Shown: piece after piece, positions 36,168-45,498 of the stretch
Numbering within the stretch: position 1 is the stretch's first letter
Layout: each line of letters begins with the position of its first letter
DNA from: Pseudanabaena sp. PCC 6802
Lineage (GTDB): Bacteria > Cyanobacteriota > Cyanobacteriia > Pseudanabaenales > Pseudanabaenaceae
Reading direction: 5' to 3'
NCBI RefSeq assembly: GCF_000332175.1
Contig: NZ_KB235914.1
Location: forward strand, 4,026,868-4,090,867
DNA length: 64,000 bases
Program-made: the position numbers and the translations under genes
The notes under the pieces: generated by a model
What the model was told of the DNA's origin: nothing
Database searches by the model: none
The model's input: the letters and a program-made list of their open reading frames with translations, nothing else

Positions 36168-37801
36168 AACAAACGCTTGCTGCCGTCAGGACGGATCGTA
36201 CTCCAGTTCGTTTTTGCCGTAGCTAATTGCTCGTCAGTTACCTTGGCACCTTTGAGATCGGCACCGCAGAGATTAGCACCTCGCAGGTTAGCTTGACTGA
36301 GGTAAGCACCTTTGAGGTTGGCACCGCTGAGATTGGCACCGGTGAGATCGGCTTTGCTCAAGTAGGCGAACTGTAAAGTCGCCTCTCTGAGATCTGCTTG
36401 TGCCAGACAAGCACCACCAAGGTCGGCTTTAGTGAGAATGGCTCGTTGCATTTTTGCCTGCGATAAATTTGCCCCGTTCAGTTTAGCTTGGGTCATGATC
36501 GAGCCCTGAAAGCTTGCGCCCACAAGGTTTGCTTGACAAAAATCTGTCTCGGTCAGCTTAGAGCGACTTAGAACAATACCTGTGAGGGTAGCGCTAGCCA
36601 ATGAAGCTTTTGCCAAGTCCAGGCTAGCAAAGTTACGCTTGCCGTGACTGTACTCTGCAATTACCTTGCGCCCTCCTCTAAGGTCTTTGCCAAATCTGGT
36701 GTAGCCCTGCGTAGAATCAACGTTGAACTGAGTGTTACCTGCTTGCGAACTAGCCAGGTTGCGAGCAGCCTGGATGCGCGAATTAGGTAGTGGCGCTGTA
36801 CGATTCTGCGGAGAAGCCACAGAAATGGATGACAAAATTGGTGTTGGTGCGGCAGAATCAGGGGTTTCTGTAGGAGCGGTGGGGGAGGCTCCACCACCAC
36901 TTAATGCTTGTACAACTTCGGATGCTGTCCGAAATCGCTCGGTAACAGTAGGCCGCAACATTCGATCGAACACAGCCGTGAGATGGGCGCTAACCTGGAT
37001 TTGCGATCGCCAATTAATTTGACCGGTATAAGGATCGTGGCCGAAATCCTTGGGCGATCGCCCTGTAAGCAGATACAAACAACTCATAGCGACAGCATAA
37101 AGATCGCTAGAGTACACGGGTCGCATTGCCATCTGCTCTGGCGGAGCAAAGCCTGGAGTCCCGATTGCAAAGTTAGTCAAAAGTCCGCCAGGATCTTCTT
37201 CGTCCGAGTCTTCTGCTGCAGTGGCCTTATTCACCTGGGTCGATACAGCCCCAAAGTCAATTAACACCAACTGGCCATCTTGTTTGCGCCGGATGATATT
37301 AGCGGGTTTAATATCGCGATGGATCACGCCGCAATCGTGGATGAATCCAAGCGCGGGCATAATTTCTTGTAAAATCTTGCGAATATCAACCTCGCTAAAA
37401 ATACCGCGACGCTCGAATTCTTGCTTTAGCGTTTCCCCTTCTACATATTCCTGAACCAGGTAGAAATTTTTGTCTTCAACAAAATAGTCAAGCAGGCGAG
37501 GAATTTGGGGATGGTTGCCAATTTTTCCTAATGTAAAGGCTTCGCGTTCAAACAACTCGCGTGCCATTTTGAGAACGCTGGGCGACTGCGAGTTGGGACG
37601 CAACTGCTTGATCACGCAGGTGGGATGCCCAGGTAAGCCCTCGTCCGCAGCGAGGAAGGTTGCCCCAAACCCCCCCTTACCAAGCGGACGCATGGCTTTA
37701 TAGCGATCGCGCAATCTCAGGCTCGAACCACAGGCAGCACAAATGCTATCCTGGTCGGAGTTTTCGGGTCTAGGACAATTCGGATTAACGCAATAGCTCA
37801 C
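36164..37801 (-). CDS. Ser/Thr protein kinase with N-terminal Cys motif and C-terminal pentapeptide repeats (SpkB-like)
   Basis: About 545 residues from GTG 37801, chosen because it gives the family start VSYCVNPNCP; ATG 37837 and TTG 37849 are in-frame alternatives. A zinc-ribbon-like CxxxxC...CxxC precedes the kinase domain: GKGGFGATF loop, VIKQL lysine, HRDIKPANII catalytic loop, DFGAV, and GTPGFAPPEQ activation segment. Residues 400-540 are pentapeptide repeats (LTGANLSGANLKGAYL), a right-handed helix for protein contacts. The same order is known for Synechocystis SpkB. The last four bases overlap the end of the convergent hybrid kinase gene. Confidence 0.9.
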   Translation of the reverse strand: MSYCVNPNCPRPENSDQDSICAACGSSLRLRDRYKAMRPLGKGGFGATFLAADEGLPGHPTCVIKQLRPNSQSPSVLKMARELFEREAFTLGKIGNHPQIPRLLDYFVEDKNFYLVQEYVEGETLKQEFERRGIFSEVDIRKILQEIMPALGFIHDCGVIHRDIKPANIIRRKQDGQLVLIDFGAVSTQVNKATAAEDSDEEDPGGLLTNFAIGTPGFAPPEQMAMRPVYSSDLYAVAMSCLYLLTGRSPKDFGHDPYTGQINWRSQIQVSAHLTAVFDRMLRPTVTERFRTASEVVQALSGGGASPTAPTETPDSAAPTPILSSISVASPQNRTAPLPNSRIQAARNLASSQAGNTQFNVDSTQGYTRFGKDLRGGRKVIAEYSHGKRNFASLDLAKASLASATLTGIVLSRSKLTETDFCQANLVGASFQGSIMTQAKLNGANLSQAKMQRAILTKADLGGACLAQADLREATLQFAYLSKADLTGANLSGANLKGAYLSQANLRGANLCGADLKGAKVTDEQLATAKTNWSTIRPDGSKRLF

Positions 37802-37964
37802 AATAATATTACTGCTAACTTCTAATCCCTTCAGCATGCTTTGGGGCAACTATAAAAAGATACATGATGTATCACTGAGAAACTATTTTGCCCAAATATT
37901 TTTAAATTTTAGCCCCCCATCCAGATAGATCTTGCATTTGCAATTACTAAAACTGACTGACTTG

Positions 37965-38723
37965 CTAATAATCTTCGCGCTCCCCTTGATCTCTGATGTT
38001 GAAATCAGTGACTACATCAACATCAGGAGAGGATGACTCAGGGCGCGATGAAGGACGGCGACGCCTGGATGACGATCGCTCTGAAATGTCGGGATTGCGA
38101 TCGTCCCACCCATTAGAGCTGTCGTAATTATTACGTGGAGAACTATTATTAGGATTATTACTGGGCCTAGGGCGACGTTGCTTTGGCGTTACAGGGCGAA
38201 TATCATCATCGTCAATGTCGATTACGGAGTCAGAGTCTCGCCTGGAGCGGCGAGATGACCGCTCCTGACCAATATCGCCTCTAAGCTCGGTGGGGCGATC
38301 GGTGTTAGCCCCTGTACCGCGCATCCGCCTGGTATCGCGCTGACGACGCGATGCGATCTCTCTGGTTGGGTCGAGTTCCACGCGATAGTCCCGCCCAATT
38401 GGCTCGTCGTCCATTATCGGCCCCATAGACTGGTTGGTACGTCTAGCTTGAGTTGACAAGGCTTGACGCAATACGAGAGTCTCGATCGCAAACCAGCCAC
38501 CAAAGCCAACCACTAGGACGTGGGCAAGCTGCGTGGTAATGTCCATACGGAAATTGAATGCCAGCAGAATAATGCCATACACCAAGGCGATGGCAGAGAA
38601 AAAGATATCGTGATCCCTAGCTAGCTCTGGCCGGAAGCTTCGCACAAAATAAAGTCCTACACCTCCTAGCGCTGCAACTATTGCCAGGATAATCATCAGC
38701 GGATTACCGCCTATATTAATCAT
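37965..38723 (-). CDS. ycf66: Ycf66 family protein
   Basis: A 252-residue protein. The N-terminal 95 residues are three hydrophobic helices (MIILAIVAALGGVGLYFVRS, FSAIALVYGIILLAFNF, LVVGFGGWFAIETLVLR) matching the Ycf66 family of cyanobacteria and some plastids. The rest is hydrophilic, rich in Arg, Ser, Asp and Asn (SRRRRPSSRPESS) and probably disordered. psbX lies 183 bases upstream on the same strand. A thylakoid-related role is suggested by its occurrence but not established. Confidence 0.88.
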   Translation of the reverse strand: MINIGGNPLMIILAIVAALGGVGLYFVRSFRPELARDHDIFFSAIALVYGIILLAFNFRMDITTQLAHVLVVGFGGWFAIETLVLRQALSTQARRTNQSMGPIMDDEPIGRDYRVELDPTREIASRRQRDTRRMRGTGANTDRPTELRGDIGQERSSRRSRRDSDSVIDIDDDDIRPVTPKQRRPRPSNNPNNSSPRNNYDSSNGWDDRNPDISERSSSRRRRPSSRPESSSPDVDVVTDFNIRDQGEREDY

Positions 38724-38906
38724 GATGCTTTGTTTCTCCTACGTCTTGCATGTGAGGCATATAAACAACTAGCGCCCTCCTGGATATCCTCTAGTTTATA
38801 TCTTAACCACAGATCGTCAGCTCAGGTCTACAACTAGCTAGCTGCACCCACTATAAGCTCGGCACATATAACCTCAGCTAAATTGTGAACTCCTGGCGTT
38901 CGGGAA

Positions 38907-39029
38907 TTAACCGCGCCGCGTGACTTTGTCTCTTTGGCTAATCCAAATTAGGGCAGCAGTAATAGGGATCACGACGATCGCCGCACCCCACACCAGGCTC
39001 CACAGAAAGTTACTTAAAGATGCTGTCAT
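38907..39029 (-). CDS. psbX: Photosystem II protein PsbX
   Basis: A 40-residue protein: starts [17 protein letters not shown], has one membrane span through [12 protein letters not shown], and ends [10 protein letters not shown]. This is the length and pattern of PsbX (N-terminal xSLxNFLWSL, C-terminal SQRDxVxR), a single-helix subunit of photosystem II near the quinone-exchange side in the thylakoid membrane. ATG 39029 is preceded by AGGAC. It lies next to ycf66. Confidence 0.93.
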   Translation of the reverse strand: MTASLSNFLWSLVWGAAIVVIPITAALIWISQRDKVTRRG

Positions 39030-39121
39030 AATAATTAGTCCTAAATAGTGATGAATAATATGTGAAATTTCTTGAGCTATCTTAACATTTTCGCGATGTT
39101 TAGAGTGCCATGAAATATCTA

Positions 39122-39595
39122 CTAATGTTCGCGATCGCCATCGTTACGATTGACCCACCGCACGATCCAGTAGCCGATCGCCAGACACAAAACCGCCAGC
39201 GCCAGACCAGCAATATCAGCGTTTGCCGCTTTGCTATCAAAAATGATGATCTTACGCGCCACGGCTGTCAAGGAAGTCACGATCACCAGTTCTAGCTGGA
39301 TCACGTGCTTGCGCAGGTAAGCTGTAATATTTTCTAGAATTTCTAAGGCGATCAGAATATTTAAAAACAGGCCGAAAATTGTAATCAGAGAGGTAGTAAA
39401 AAAACCTAAGGGTTCCGCGAACAGTTCCTTGGACAAATATATGCACAGATCGCCTACCGCCACTAAGGTGACTACCACCATAGCGATCGCCAGTACCTTA
39501 GACACAAGGTTCTCAATTCTTTCGATCGAATGAAGAAACTGATTGTCCTCAAAGGCGATCGCCATCCGTTTTGATAGTCGTTTAAATAGCTGCAC
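39122..39595 (-). CDS. PsiE-family membrane protein (phosphate-starvation-inducible type)
   Basis: A 157-residue protein with four hydrophobic helices ([77 protein letters not shown]). The central [21 protein letters not shown] is the recognisable PsiE signature. The E. coli namesake is induced by phosphate starvation; the molecular role is unknown, and regulation in this organism cannot be inferred. It lies alone between psbX and the nitrate transporter operon. Confidence 0.82.
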   Translation of the reverse strand: MQLFKRLSKRMAIAFEDNQFLHSIERIENLVSKVLAIAMVVVTLVAVGDLCIYLSKELFAEPLGFFTTSLITIFGLFLNILIALEILENITAYLRKHVIQLELVIVTSLTAVARKIIIFDSKAANADIAGLALAVLCLAIGYWIVRWVNRNDGDREH

Positions 39596-39701
39596 GATCT
39601 TGATTTAGGCGATAAAAACTAGGGACTATCTTAGCCCCTAGAGTTAAACAATTCCTTAAGGTAAAAAAGATATTTAATAACAGCGCCCTGCGAGTTAGAA
39701 C

Positions 39702-40574
39702 TCAGCTCTTCTCATCCTCATCATGGGCAAAACGATTGTAGAGAAAGTCTAACGCATAGTTGCGGAGGGCGTAGTATTGCGGATCTTCCATAATTTGGGT
39801 GCGATCGCGCGGACGCGCAAACGGAATATTCATAATTTCGCCGATGTTTGCGGCTGGGCCGTTGGACATCATCACGAGGCGATCGGCCAGGAATAAAGCT
39901 TCATCGATATCGTGGGTGATCATCAAGACCGTGCAACGGTTTTCACTCCAGATATTGAGCAACTCTTCCTGCAATTCTTCTTTCGTGATCGCGTCCAGCG
40001 CGCCAAACGGCTCGTCGAGAATCAGCACCTCAGGACGGATGGCGAGGGCACGGGCGATCGAGACCCGCTGTTTCATACCACCAGAAATTTGAGGCGGTTT
40101 CTTTTCTGCTGCTTCTGACAGTCCCACCATTGCTAAGTGGTGCTGCACGATGTCTACCTTCTCTGATTGTGGCTTGTCGGGGAACACTTCATCTACTGCT
40201 AGATAGACGTTTTCAAATACAGTCAGCCAGGGTAAGAGGGCATAATTTTGAAATACCACCATGCGATCCGGGCCTGGCTTGGTGATGAGATGCCCCCGCA
40301 ATCGGACTTCACCTCTAGTAGGTTTAGCAAAGCCCGAAACCATATTCAAAAGCGTCGACTTCCCACAACCAGAGTGACCGATAACGCAGATAAACTCTCC
40401 TTGAGCTACCGTCAAGCTGACACCTTCCAGCACCACATAAGGACCAGTAGAAGTGGGGTAAACTTTGGCAACCTGCTCGATCGATAAGAAGGCATTTCGA
40501 GCGTTCTCTTGTGGCGATCCTGTCGAACGACCTGTATGAGTAAGAGTTGAATTAATCATATTTGAAATTATCAT
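39702..40574 (-). CDS. nrtD: Nitrate ABC transporter ATPase NrtD
   Basis: A 290-residue ABC ATPase: Walker A GHSGCGKST, Q-loop VFQNYALLPWL, signature ISGGMKQRVSIARAL, Walker B VLILDEPFGALD, and the switch His in MITHDIDEAL. It is the shorter, single-domain ATPase that pairs with NrtC. Thirty-five bases follow nrtC, so it is the last gene of the nrtABCD operon. It powers uptake of nitrate (or nitrite) across the plasma membrane. The same family includes the bicarbonate ATPase CmpD; the operon's binding protein favours nitrate. Confidence 0.88.
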   Translation of the reverse strand: MIISNMINSTLTHTGRSTGSPQENARNAFLSIEQVAKVYPTSTGPYVVLEGVSLTVAQGEFICVIGHSGCGKSTLLNMVSGFAKPTRGEVRLRGHLITKPGPDRMVVFQNYALLPWLTVFENVYLAVDEVFPDKPQSEKVDIVQHHLAMVGLSEAAEKKPPQISGGMKQRVSIARALAIRPEVLILDEPFGALDAITKEELQEELLNIWSENRCTVLMITHDIDEALFLADRLVMMSNGPAANIGEIMNIPFARPRDRTQIMEDPQYYALRNYALDFLYNRFAHDEDEKS

Positions 40575-40609
40575 TACCTAAGGTTTAAGCAAGCGATATA
40601 GAAATTAAA

Positions 40610-42613
40610 TTAAGCCACTGCGGGGGATCGAGAGTCCATGACGATTTCGGCCATGGTGAAATCGCGTTTGATTTCCAGGCTATTGAGGTAAGCGATCGGA
40701 TCTTCGGCATTGAACGTAGTGCCGTCAAATAGCTGAATGGGACCCCGGTTATATGTAATTTCAGACAGGCCGAGTTCTCTGGCCGCAGTGCTGAACGTAC
40801 CGACGCGACAGGTTTTCTCCACTACCTCTACCCAGTTACGCGGGAAAGGCGTGTCTCCCCATCGCGCCATTTGCGTCATGTGCCAGAGTTGCTCCGTACG
40901 GCTGGGGCGATTTACACCAGCACCATAAAAGAGATGGTGGGCGTACTCTCGCATGGGCTGCTCCAAACTACATTCAGTACTATTGGGGTCGCCCAGTTGA
41001 ATGTAATTAATGTTAGTACTTACATATTCTCGTTGCGACAAAATTTGCCTGATTTCTTGAGTATGGGCGGGATCCGTACAGTAAATGCAAGCTTCTAGCA
41101 AAGCTTTCACAAGGGCAATGTGAGTGTTGGGATAGGCATTGGCCCAGTCTTCCCGCACTCCCAAGACCTTGCCGGGATGGCCTTTCCAAATTTCCAGATC
41201 CGTGGCAACTGTAAATCCCACCCCTTCTATGGCTGCTCGCAGGTTCCAGGGTTCGCCGACACAGAAACCATCGATCGTGCCTGCTTTTAAATCCACCACC
41301 ATCTGAGCTGGGGGGATCGACTTGAGCTTGACATCGCGATCCGGATCGATGCCACCCGCTGCTAACCAATAGCGCAAGAGCAGGTTATGCATGGAGGAAG
41401 GATGGACTACACCCATGCGATGTTGTTGTTCGGGAGAGCTGCGTAACATTGTCTTAAAGTCCGACAGCGTATAGATGCCTTGCTCGTAGAAGCGCCTGCA
41501 AAGGGTAATAGCATTACCGTTACGGGTCATGTTTAGAGCGCTGACGACAGGTATGCAACGACCATCATTACCACCGAGGGTTAACCAGAGGGGGAGCCCA
41601 GAAGGCATTTGTGCGGCATCTAAATAGCCGCCACTAATACCATCGACGATACCGCGCCAACTAGTTTCGCGGACTAGCGTCACTTCATCTAAACCGTGTT
41701 TGGCAAACAAGCCCTTTTCTTTGGCGACGGCGAGCGGCGCGCAGGCCGTGAGCGGTACGAAACCGATGTCCAGGTTTACCTTCTCCAACCCGTGACGGGC
41801 AACAACCGCTACCTTCTTGGCTCTGAGTTTCTTAATGCGTTTTTGCTGGTTGAGGAAGTAAATAATTTCCGATCGCAAGCTGTAATAACTGGGATGGTTC
41901 ACGACTTCCATGCGCTTGCGGGGGCGGGGAATATCCACCTCCAGAATTTGGCCGATTTTCGAACCTGGACCGTTGGTGAGCATGACAATGCGATCGGAGA
42001 GCAACACGGCTTCATCGACATCGTGGGTCACCATCACGGCAGTGGCGTGGGTTTCTTCGCAGATCTGCATCAGCTTTTCTTGCAAATTGCCTCTCGTCAG
42101 CGCATCTAGCGCCCCAAATGGCTCGTCCAGCAACAATAACTTGGGGCGTACGGCCAGGGCGCGGGCGATCGCCACCCGTTGTTTCATCCCGCCTGATAGC
42201 TGGCTGGGCGGTTTATTCACCGCATGGGCCAGACCAACCATCTCAATGTGGTGCTGAATGATTTCGTTGCGCTCGGCTTTGGGGAGGTTGGGCATCACCT
42301 CATCGACAGCCAGGGCAATGTTTTCCCGCACGCTCAACCAGGGCAATAGAGAATAATTTTGGAAGACTACCATTTTATCCGGCCCTGGTTTTTTGACGAT
42401 CTGACCTTCCAGGGTTACCTCGCCATCGCTCGGCAAATCCAGACCCGCAATCATGTTGAGTAATGTTGACTTACCGCAACCAGAGTGACCGATCAAGGAG
42501 ATAAACTCCCCCTTCTTAATCTGCAGGTCGATACCTGTCAGTGCGATGTATTCGCCGCCACCACCCAATGGAAAAACCTTATGAATGCTATCTGCAACTA
42601 CGTAAACGCTCAT
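40610..42613 (-). CDS. nrtC: Nitrate ABC transporter ATPase NrtC with fused substrate-binding-like domain
   Basis: 667 residues. 1-255 is an ABC ATPase (Walker A GHSGCGKST, signature LSGGMKQRVAIARAL, Walker B LLLLDEPFGALD). About 280-650 is a cytoplasmic NrtA-like solute-binding domain (LDIGFVPLTACAPLAVAKEK; GTIDGFCVGEPWNLRAA). The fusion is diagnostic of NrtC and CmpC; in NrtC this domain is known to mediate inhibition of uptake by ammonium. It follows nrtB by 116 bases and precedes nrtD. Confidence 0.9.
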   Translation of the reverse strand: MSVYVVADSIHKVFPLGGGGEYIALTGIDLQIKKGEFISLIGHSGCGKSTLLNMIAGLDLPSDGEVTLEGQIVKKPGPDKMVVFQNYSLLPWLSVRENIALAVDEVMPNLPKAERNEIIQHHIEMVGLAHAVNKPPSQLSGGMKQRVAIARALAVRPKLLLLDEPFGALDALTRGNLQEKLMQICEETHATAVMVTHDVDEAVLLSDRIVMLTNGPGSKIGQILEVDIPRPRKRMEVVNHPSYYSLRSEIIYFLNQQKRIKKLRAKKVAVVARHGLEKVNLDIGFVPLTACAPLAVAKEKGLFAKHGLDEVTLVRETSWRGIVDGISGGYLDAAQMPSGLPLWLTLGGNDGRCIPVVSALNMTRNGNAITLCRRFYEQGIYTLSDFKTMLRSSPEQQHRMGVVHPSSMHNLLLRYWLAAGGIDPDRDVKLKSIPPAQMVVDLKAGTIDGFCVGEPWNLRAAIEGVGFTVATDLEIWKGHPGKVLGVREDWANAYPNTHIALVKALLEACIYCTDPAHTQEIRQILSQREYVSTNINYIQLGDPNSTECSLEQPMREYAHHLFYGAGVNRPSRTEQLWHMTQMARWGDTPFPRNWVEVVEKTCRVGTFSTAARELGLSEITYNRGPIQLFDGTTFNAEDPIAYLNSLEIKRDFTMAEIVMDSRSPAVA

Positions 42614-42729
42614 GGAAACTTCTTCCTCTCCTTCAGTTATCGGTTATTAGTTAGAAGATGCAGACTGGAACTCTTTCTCCTACCTTCCGCATCAGTTTGT
42701 GTTTGCCATTCGTTGCTTACCGGGGCAGG

Positions 42730-43557
42730 TTATCTTTGTTCTTCCGGTAGAATTTGCGTTTGCAACCAGGCCATGCAGCGATCGAGAATCAAGCCAATCG
42801 CACCAATATAAACTAAAGCCAGGATAATGTCGCTGATATAGTTATTCTGATAGGCATCCCAGATAAAGAAGCCGATTCCCACAATCCCCGACATCACGAT
42901 CTCTGCGGCGATAATTGCCAACCAGGCTAAGCCGATTGCAATTCTCAGACCGGTAAAGATGTAAGGCAGTGCGGAAGGGATGAGGATCTTGAAGAAGAAT
43001 TTTCGGGGGCTGAGCTGTAAAACTTTTTTGACGTTGATGTAGTCTTGCGGTATTTGCTGCACGCCGACCGCCGTGTTAATCAAGATCGGCCAAACAGCCG
43101 TAATAAAGATGACAAAGAGAGCTGCTGGTTGGTTTTGCTGCAAAGCAGCTAGAGCGAGGGGAACCCAAGCTAAAGGAGGGACGGTTCGGAGAAATTGGAA
43201 AAGGGGATCTAAGGCTTTATTGGCAAATCGGCTTAACCCGATTAAAATGCCGACGCTAATCCCTACGATCGCCGCTAGCGAATATCCAATCAGCACCCGT
43301 TGCAAACTCGCTAATGACTGCCAAAAGAGACCGACATCGGTGCCGCCGCGATTAAAGAAAGGATAGAGCAAATAGATACGAGTGCGCTCGTCCGTCCAGA
43401 GAGAAGTGGGAGGTGGCAGCTTGATCAGGCCAACCATTGAAAAGAACTGCCAGATAAGCAGAAATCCTAAAATTCCAATGATGGGAGGAAAAGCATTATT
43501 CCAGAATTTTGCGAGGGATTTATTCCTACTTCTAGAAGGAGTTAAAGTTGATGCCAT
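42730..43557 (-). CDS. nrtB: Nitrate ABC transporter permease NrtB
   Basis: A 275-residue inner-membrane permease with about six spans and the ATPase-docking EAA-type loop in FKILIPSALPYIFTGLRIAI. The N-terminus (FWNNAFPPIIGILGFLLIWQ) is the first span. It is the only permease gene of the operon and so is expected to work as a homodimer with NrtC and NrtD. It lies 110 bases after nrtA. Confidence 0.9.
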   Translation of the reverse strand: MASTLTPSRSRNKSLAKFWNNAFPPIIGILGFLLIWQFFSMVGLIKLPPPTSLWTDERTRIYLLYPFFNRGGTDVGLFWQSLASLQRVLIGYSLAAIVGISVGILIGLSRFANKALDPLFQFLRTVPPLAWVPLALAALQQNQPAALFVIFITAVWPILINTAVGVQQIPQDYINVKKVLQLSPRKFFFKILIPSALPYIFTGLRIAIGLAWLAIIAAEIVMSGIVGIGFFIWDAYQNNYISDIILALVYIGAIGLILDRCMAWLQTQILPEEQR

Positions 43558-43667
43558 GTTCTGAATGTTACCCTAAATGTTGTGAATGTGCAGTGTTGTG
43601 AACGTGCAGTTCTAACGTGATGCAGATAAGGTCTGAATCTCGCACTTAGCCTTGCTAGATTGCTAAA

Positions 43668-45041
43668 CTAAACTTTCTTGATGGCTAGACTATCGAGATA
43701 AGCCTTTGGATTTTCCGGATCGAAGACCTTGCCATCGAAGAACTTTTCAACTCCACGAGAATCGTTAGTCGGGATATCGGCAGCAGGGATACCAGCTTCT
43801 TTAGCAGCTTCTTTCCAAATGTCCGAACGATTGACTTTGGCAATTAGTGCTTTGGCATTATTTTCTAAAGTGGACGGAGGCAAGAAGCCCCAACGCACGC
43901 TTTCCGTTAAGAACCAAAGATCGAGGCTCTTATAGGGATAAGAAACGCTGCCGCGAGGAGATTTCCAGTACATAGCAGCTTTTTGGAAGTCTTCAATCCC
44001 TGGTTGGTTATCGCCCATGATGTACGTTCCCAATAACATAGGTTCGAGGATCTTCACGGGAACGTTATAGTATTTAGCATTAGAGAGAATTTGAGCCATT
44101 TCAGGGCGATTTTCTTTCTTGTCGCACCATTGCTGGGCTTCCATAATACCCTTGAGCAACGCTTTAGTTGCCTTGGGATTTTTGTCTACCCAATCAGCTC
44201 TCATGGCAAAATATTCTTCCGGGTGAAAGGGCCAGATCTGAGCCGTCAAAGCTGCCATAAAACCGATACCTTCACCGACGATGCGAGCAGGCCAGGGGTC
44301 ACCCGTGCTGAAGCCTTCCATCGTCCCCGTCTTCATATTGGCAACGGTTTGGGCTGCGGGTACGGTCAGCAGATTGACATCAGTATCGGGATTGATGCCG
44401 CCTGCTGCTAACCAATAGCGAAGCCAAAAGTCCTGGTTAACTTTAGGGAACGTGTAGGCAGCTCTGAAGGGTTTGCCAGCTTTTTTCAGCCCTGCAATAT
44501 AGTCTTTCGCCTTGCTCATATCCAGGCTAATGCCCTTCCCTTCTTGACTTTTGGCGATCGCGATGCCATTACCTTGAGTGTTCAACATCGCCAGTACGTA
44601 CATGGGAATTTTGGCATTGTTCTTGGTAATCAGCCCTTCCGAGATCAGGTAGGGCATGGGCATTTGCCACTGACCGCCATCGATCCCTCCTGCGACAGAA
44701 CCAATTTCGACATTGTCCCTAGCCGAACCCCAGTTGGCTTGCTTGGAGACATCGACTTCTGTCATGCCGTACTTGGCAAAGAACCCCTTTTCTTTAGCGA
44801 TAATTAGCGGTGCTGCTTCAAAAATGGGAATAAACCCCAGCTTGGCACTCGTCGTTTCTGGTGTGGTTTCAGCGGTCAGGTTTGCAGTCGTTCCTGTAGA
44901 TGGATTGCTGGAAGTACCTGATTTTGTCGACTCCGGAGGATTGCCCAAGCAGCCTTTGAGTAAGATAGAAGTCGCGGCTGTGGCTCCTGCCGTAAATAAA
45001 AACTTGCGTCTGGAATAGCTGGGATCAAATAGGTTTCTCAT
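43668..45041 (-). CDS. nrtA: Nitrate-binding lipoprotein NrtA
   Basis: A 457-residue periplasmic binding protein. The N-terminus has a twin-arginine signal ([11 protein letters not shown]) and a lipobox ending LLKGC, so it is probably exported folded and anchored by lipid. The mature domain begins [20 protein letters not shown] and contains [33 protein letters not shown] and [12 protein letters not shown]. Compared from memory these fit NrtA better than the bicarbonate protein CmpA, which has a different loop (FCVGEPWN type). First gene of the operon. The call nitrate versus bicarbonate is the weak point because the neighbouring regulator is CmpR-like. Confidence 0.82.
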   Translation of the reverse strand: MRNLFDPSYSRRKFLFTAGATAATSILLKGCLGNPPESTKSGTSSNPSTGTTANLTAETTPETTSAKLGFIPIFEAAPLIIAKEKGFFAKYGMTEVDVSKQANWGSARDNVEIGSVAGGIDGGQWQMPMPYLISEGLITKNNAKIPMYVLAMLNTQGNGIAIAKSQEGKGISLDMSKAKDYIAGLKKAGKPFRAAYTFPKVNQDFWLRYWLAAGGINPDTDVNLLTVPAAQTVANMKTGTMEGFSTGDPWPARIVGEGIGFMAALTAQIWPFHPEEYFAMRADWVDKNPKATKALLKGIMEAQQWCDKKENRPEMAQILSNAKYYNVPVKILEPMLLGTYIMGDNQPGIEDFQKAAMYWKSPRGSVSYPYKSLDLWFLTESVRWGFLPPSTLENNAKALIAKVNRSDIWKEAAKEAGIPAADIPTNDSRGVEKFFDGKVFDPENPKAYLDSLAIKKV

Positions 45042-45327
45042 AGAACTCCGGTCAATAAGCGCACTATAAATTGGGCATTCCAGAATGGAAAGACACGCAA
45101 AGTGCTTTCAAACTTAGATTGCGAGTATTATTACTACTGTTGAATAAAAACAACGAACTGGCTGGAGTGCTAGCCAACCCGCCACCAGACAAGACGGACT
45201 CGGTTCCTAGCCAGCACTTGCACGAACCCATCAAGCACATACGTTGCAGGCATGCTATGAAGTGATGAGTCATACAACAAATTGCATAAGCAAATGTAGC
45301 TGACAGTTAAGGAATTTATTTAAGGTA

Positions 45328-45357
45328 GATGCTCAGATCTTGGGAGATCCGAGCATC
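45328..45357. promoter_or_regulatory. Strong hairpin between nrtA and the LysR gene
   Basis: GATGCTC pairs with GAGCATC, and inside them GATCT pairs with AGATC around a TGGG loop, with a single A/C mismatch. There is no U-tract on either strand, so it is less likely to be a classical terminator than a leader structure or protein site. Confidence 0.6.
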
Positions 45358-45387
45358 GCTTGCTTGTTCCTTGTGTTAGCGAATATG

Positions 45388-45404
45388 CTTAAGACAACAT
45401 TAAG
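45388..45404. promoter_or_regulatory. Candidate LysR-type binding site CTTAA-N7-TTAAG
   Basis: A perfect 5+5 palindrome with a 7-base centre, fitting the T-N11-A core of LysR-family operators and similar to TTA-N7/8-TAA type sites described for CmpR/CbbR regulators. It lies 95 bases upstream of the LysR start, in the right place for control of both divergent genes. Confidence 0.5.
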
Positions 45405-45498
45405 ATAGTATTGCTAAATGAATATAAATAAAAGTCAATATTGTGTATAATCTTCATAGACTAATGTCTATACTATTGTCGCTTTACTAAAAAATCCC

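Larger units (their letters stand above)
45042..45498. promoter_or_regulatory. Shared upstream region of nrtA and the LysR gene
   Basis: 457 bases between divergent starts, so both promoters must be here. A hairpin (45328-45357) and a LysR-style palindrome (45388-45404) are listed separately. A TAA-N8-TAC on the minus strand at 45296-45309 is one half-site short of the NtcA consensus GTA-N8-TAC, so NtcA control is possible but unproven. The 230 bases nearest nrtA have no convincing gene and would form a long leader. Confidence 0.5.

Noticed and set aside
45064-45273. Overlapping small frames on both strands in the nrtA upstream region
   Set aside because: No family pattern, no ribosome site, low-complexity composition; treated as leader sequence.
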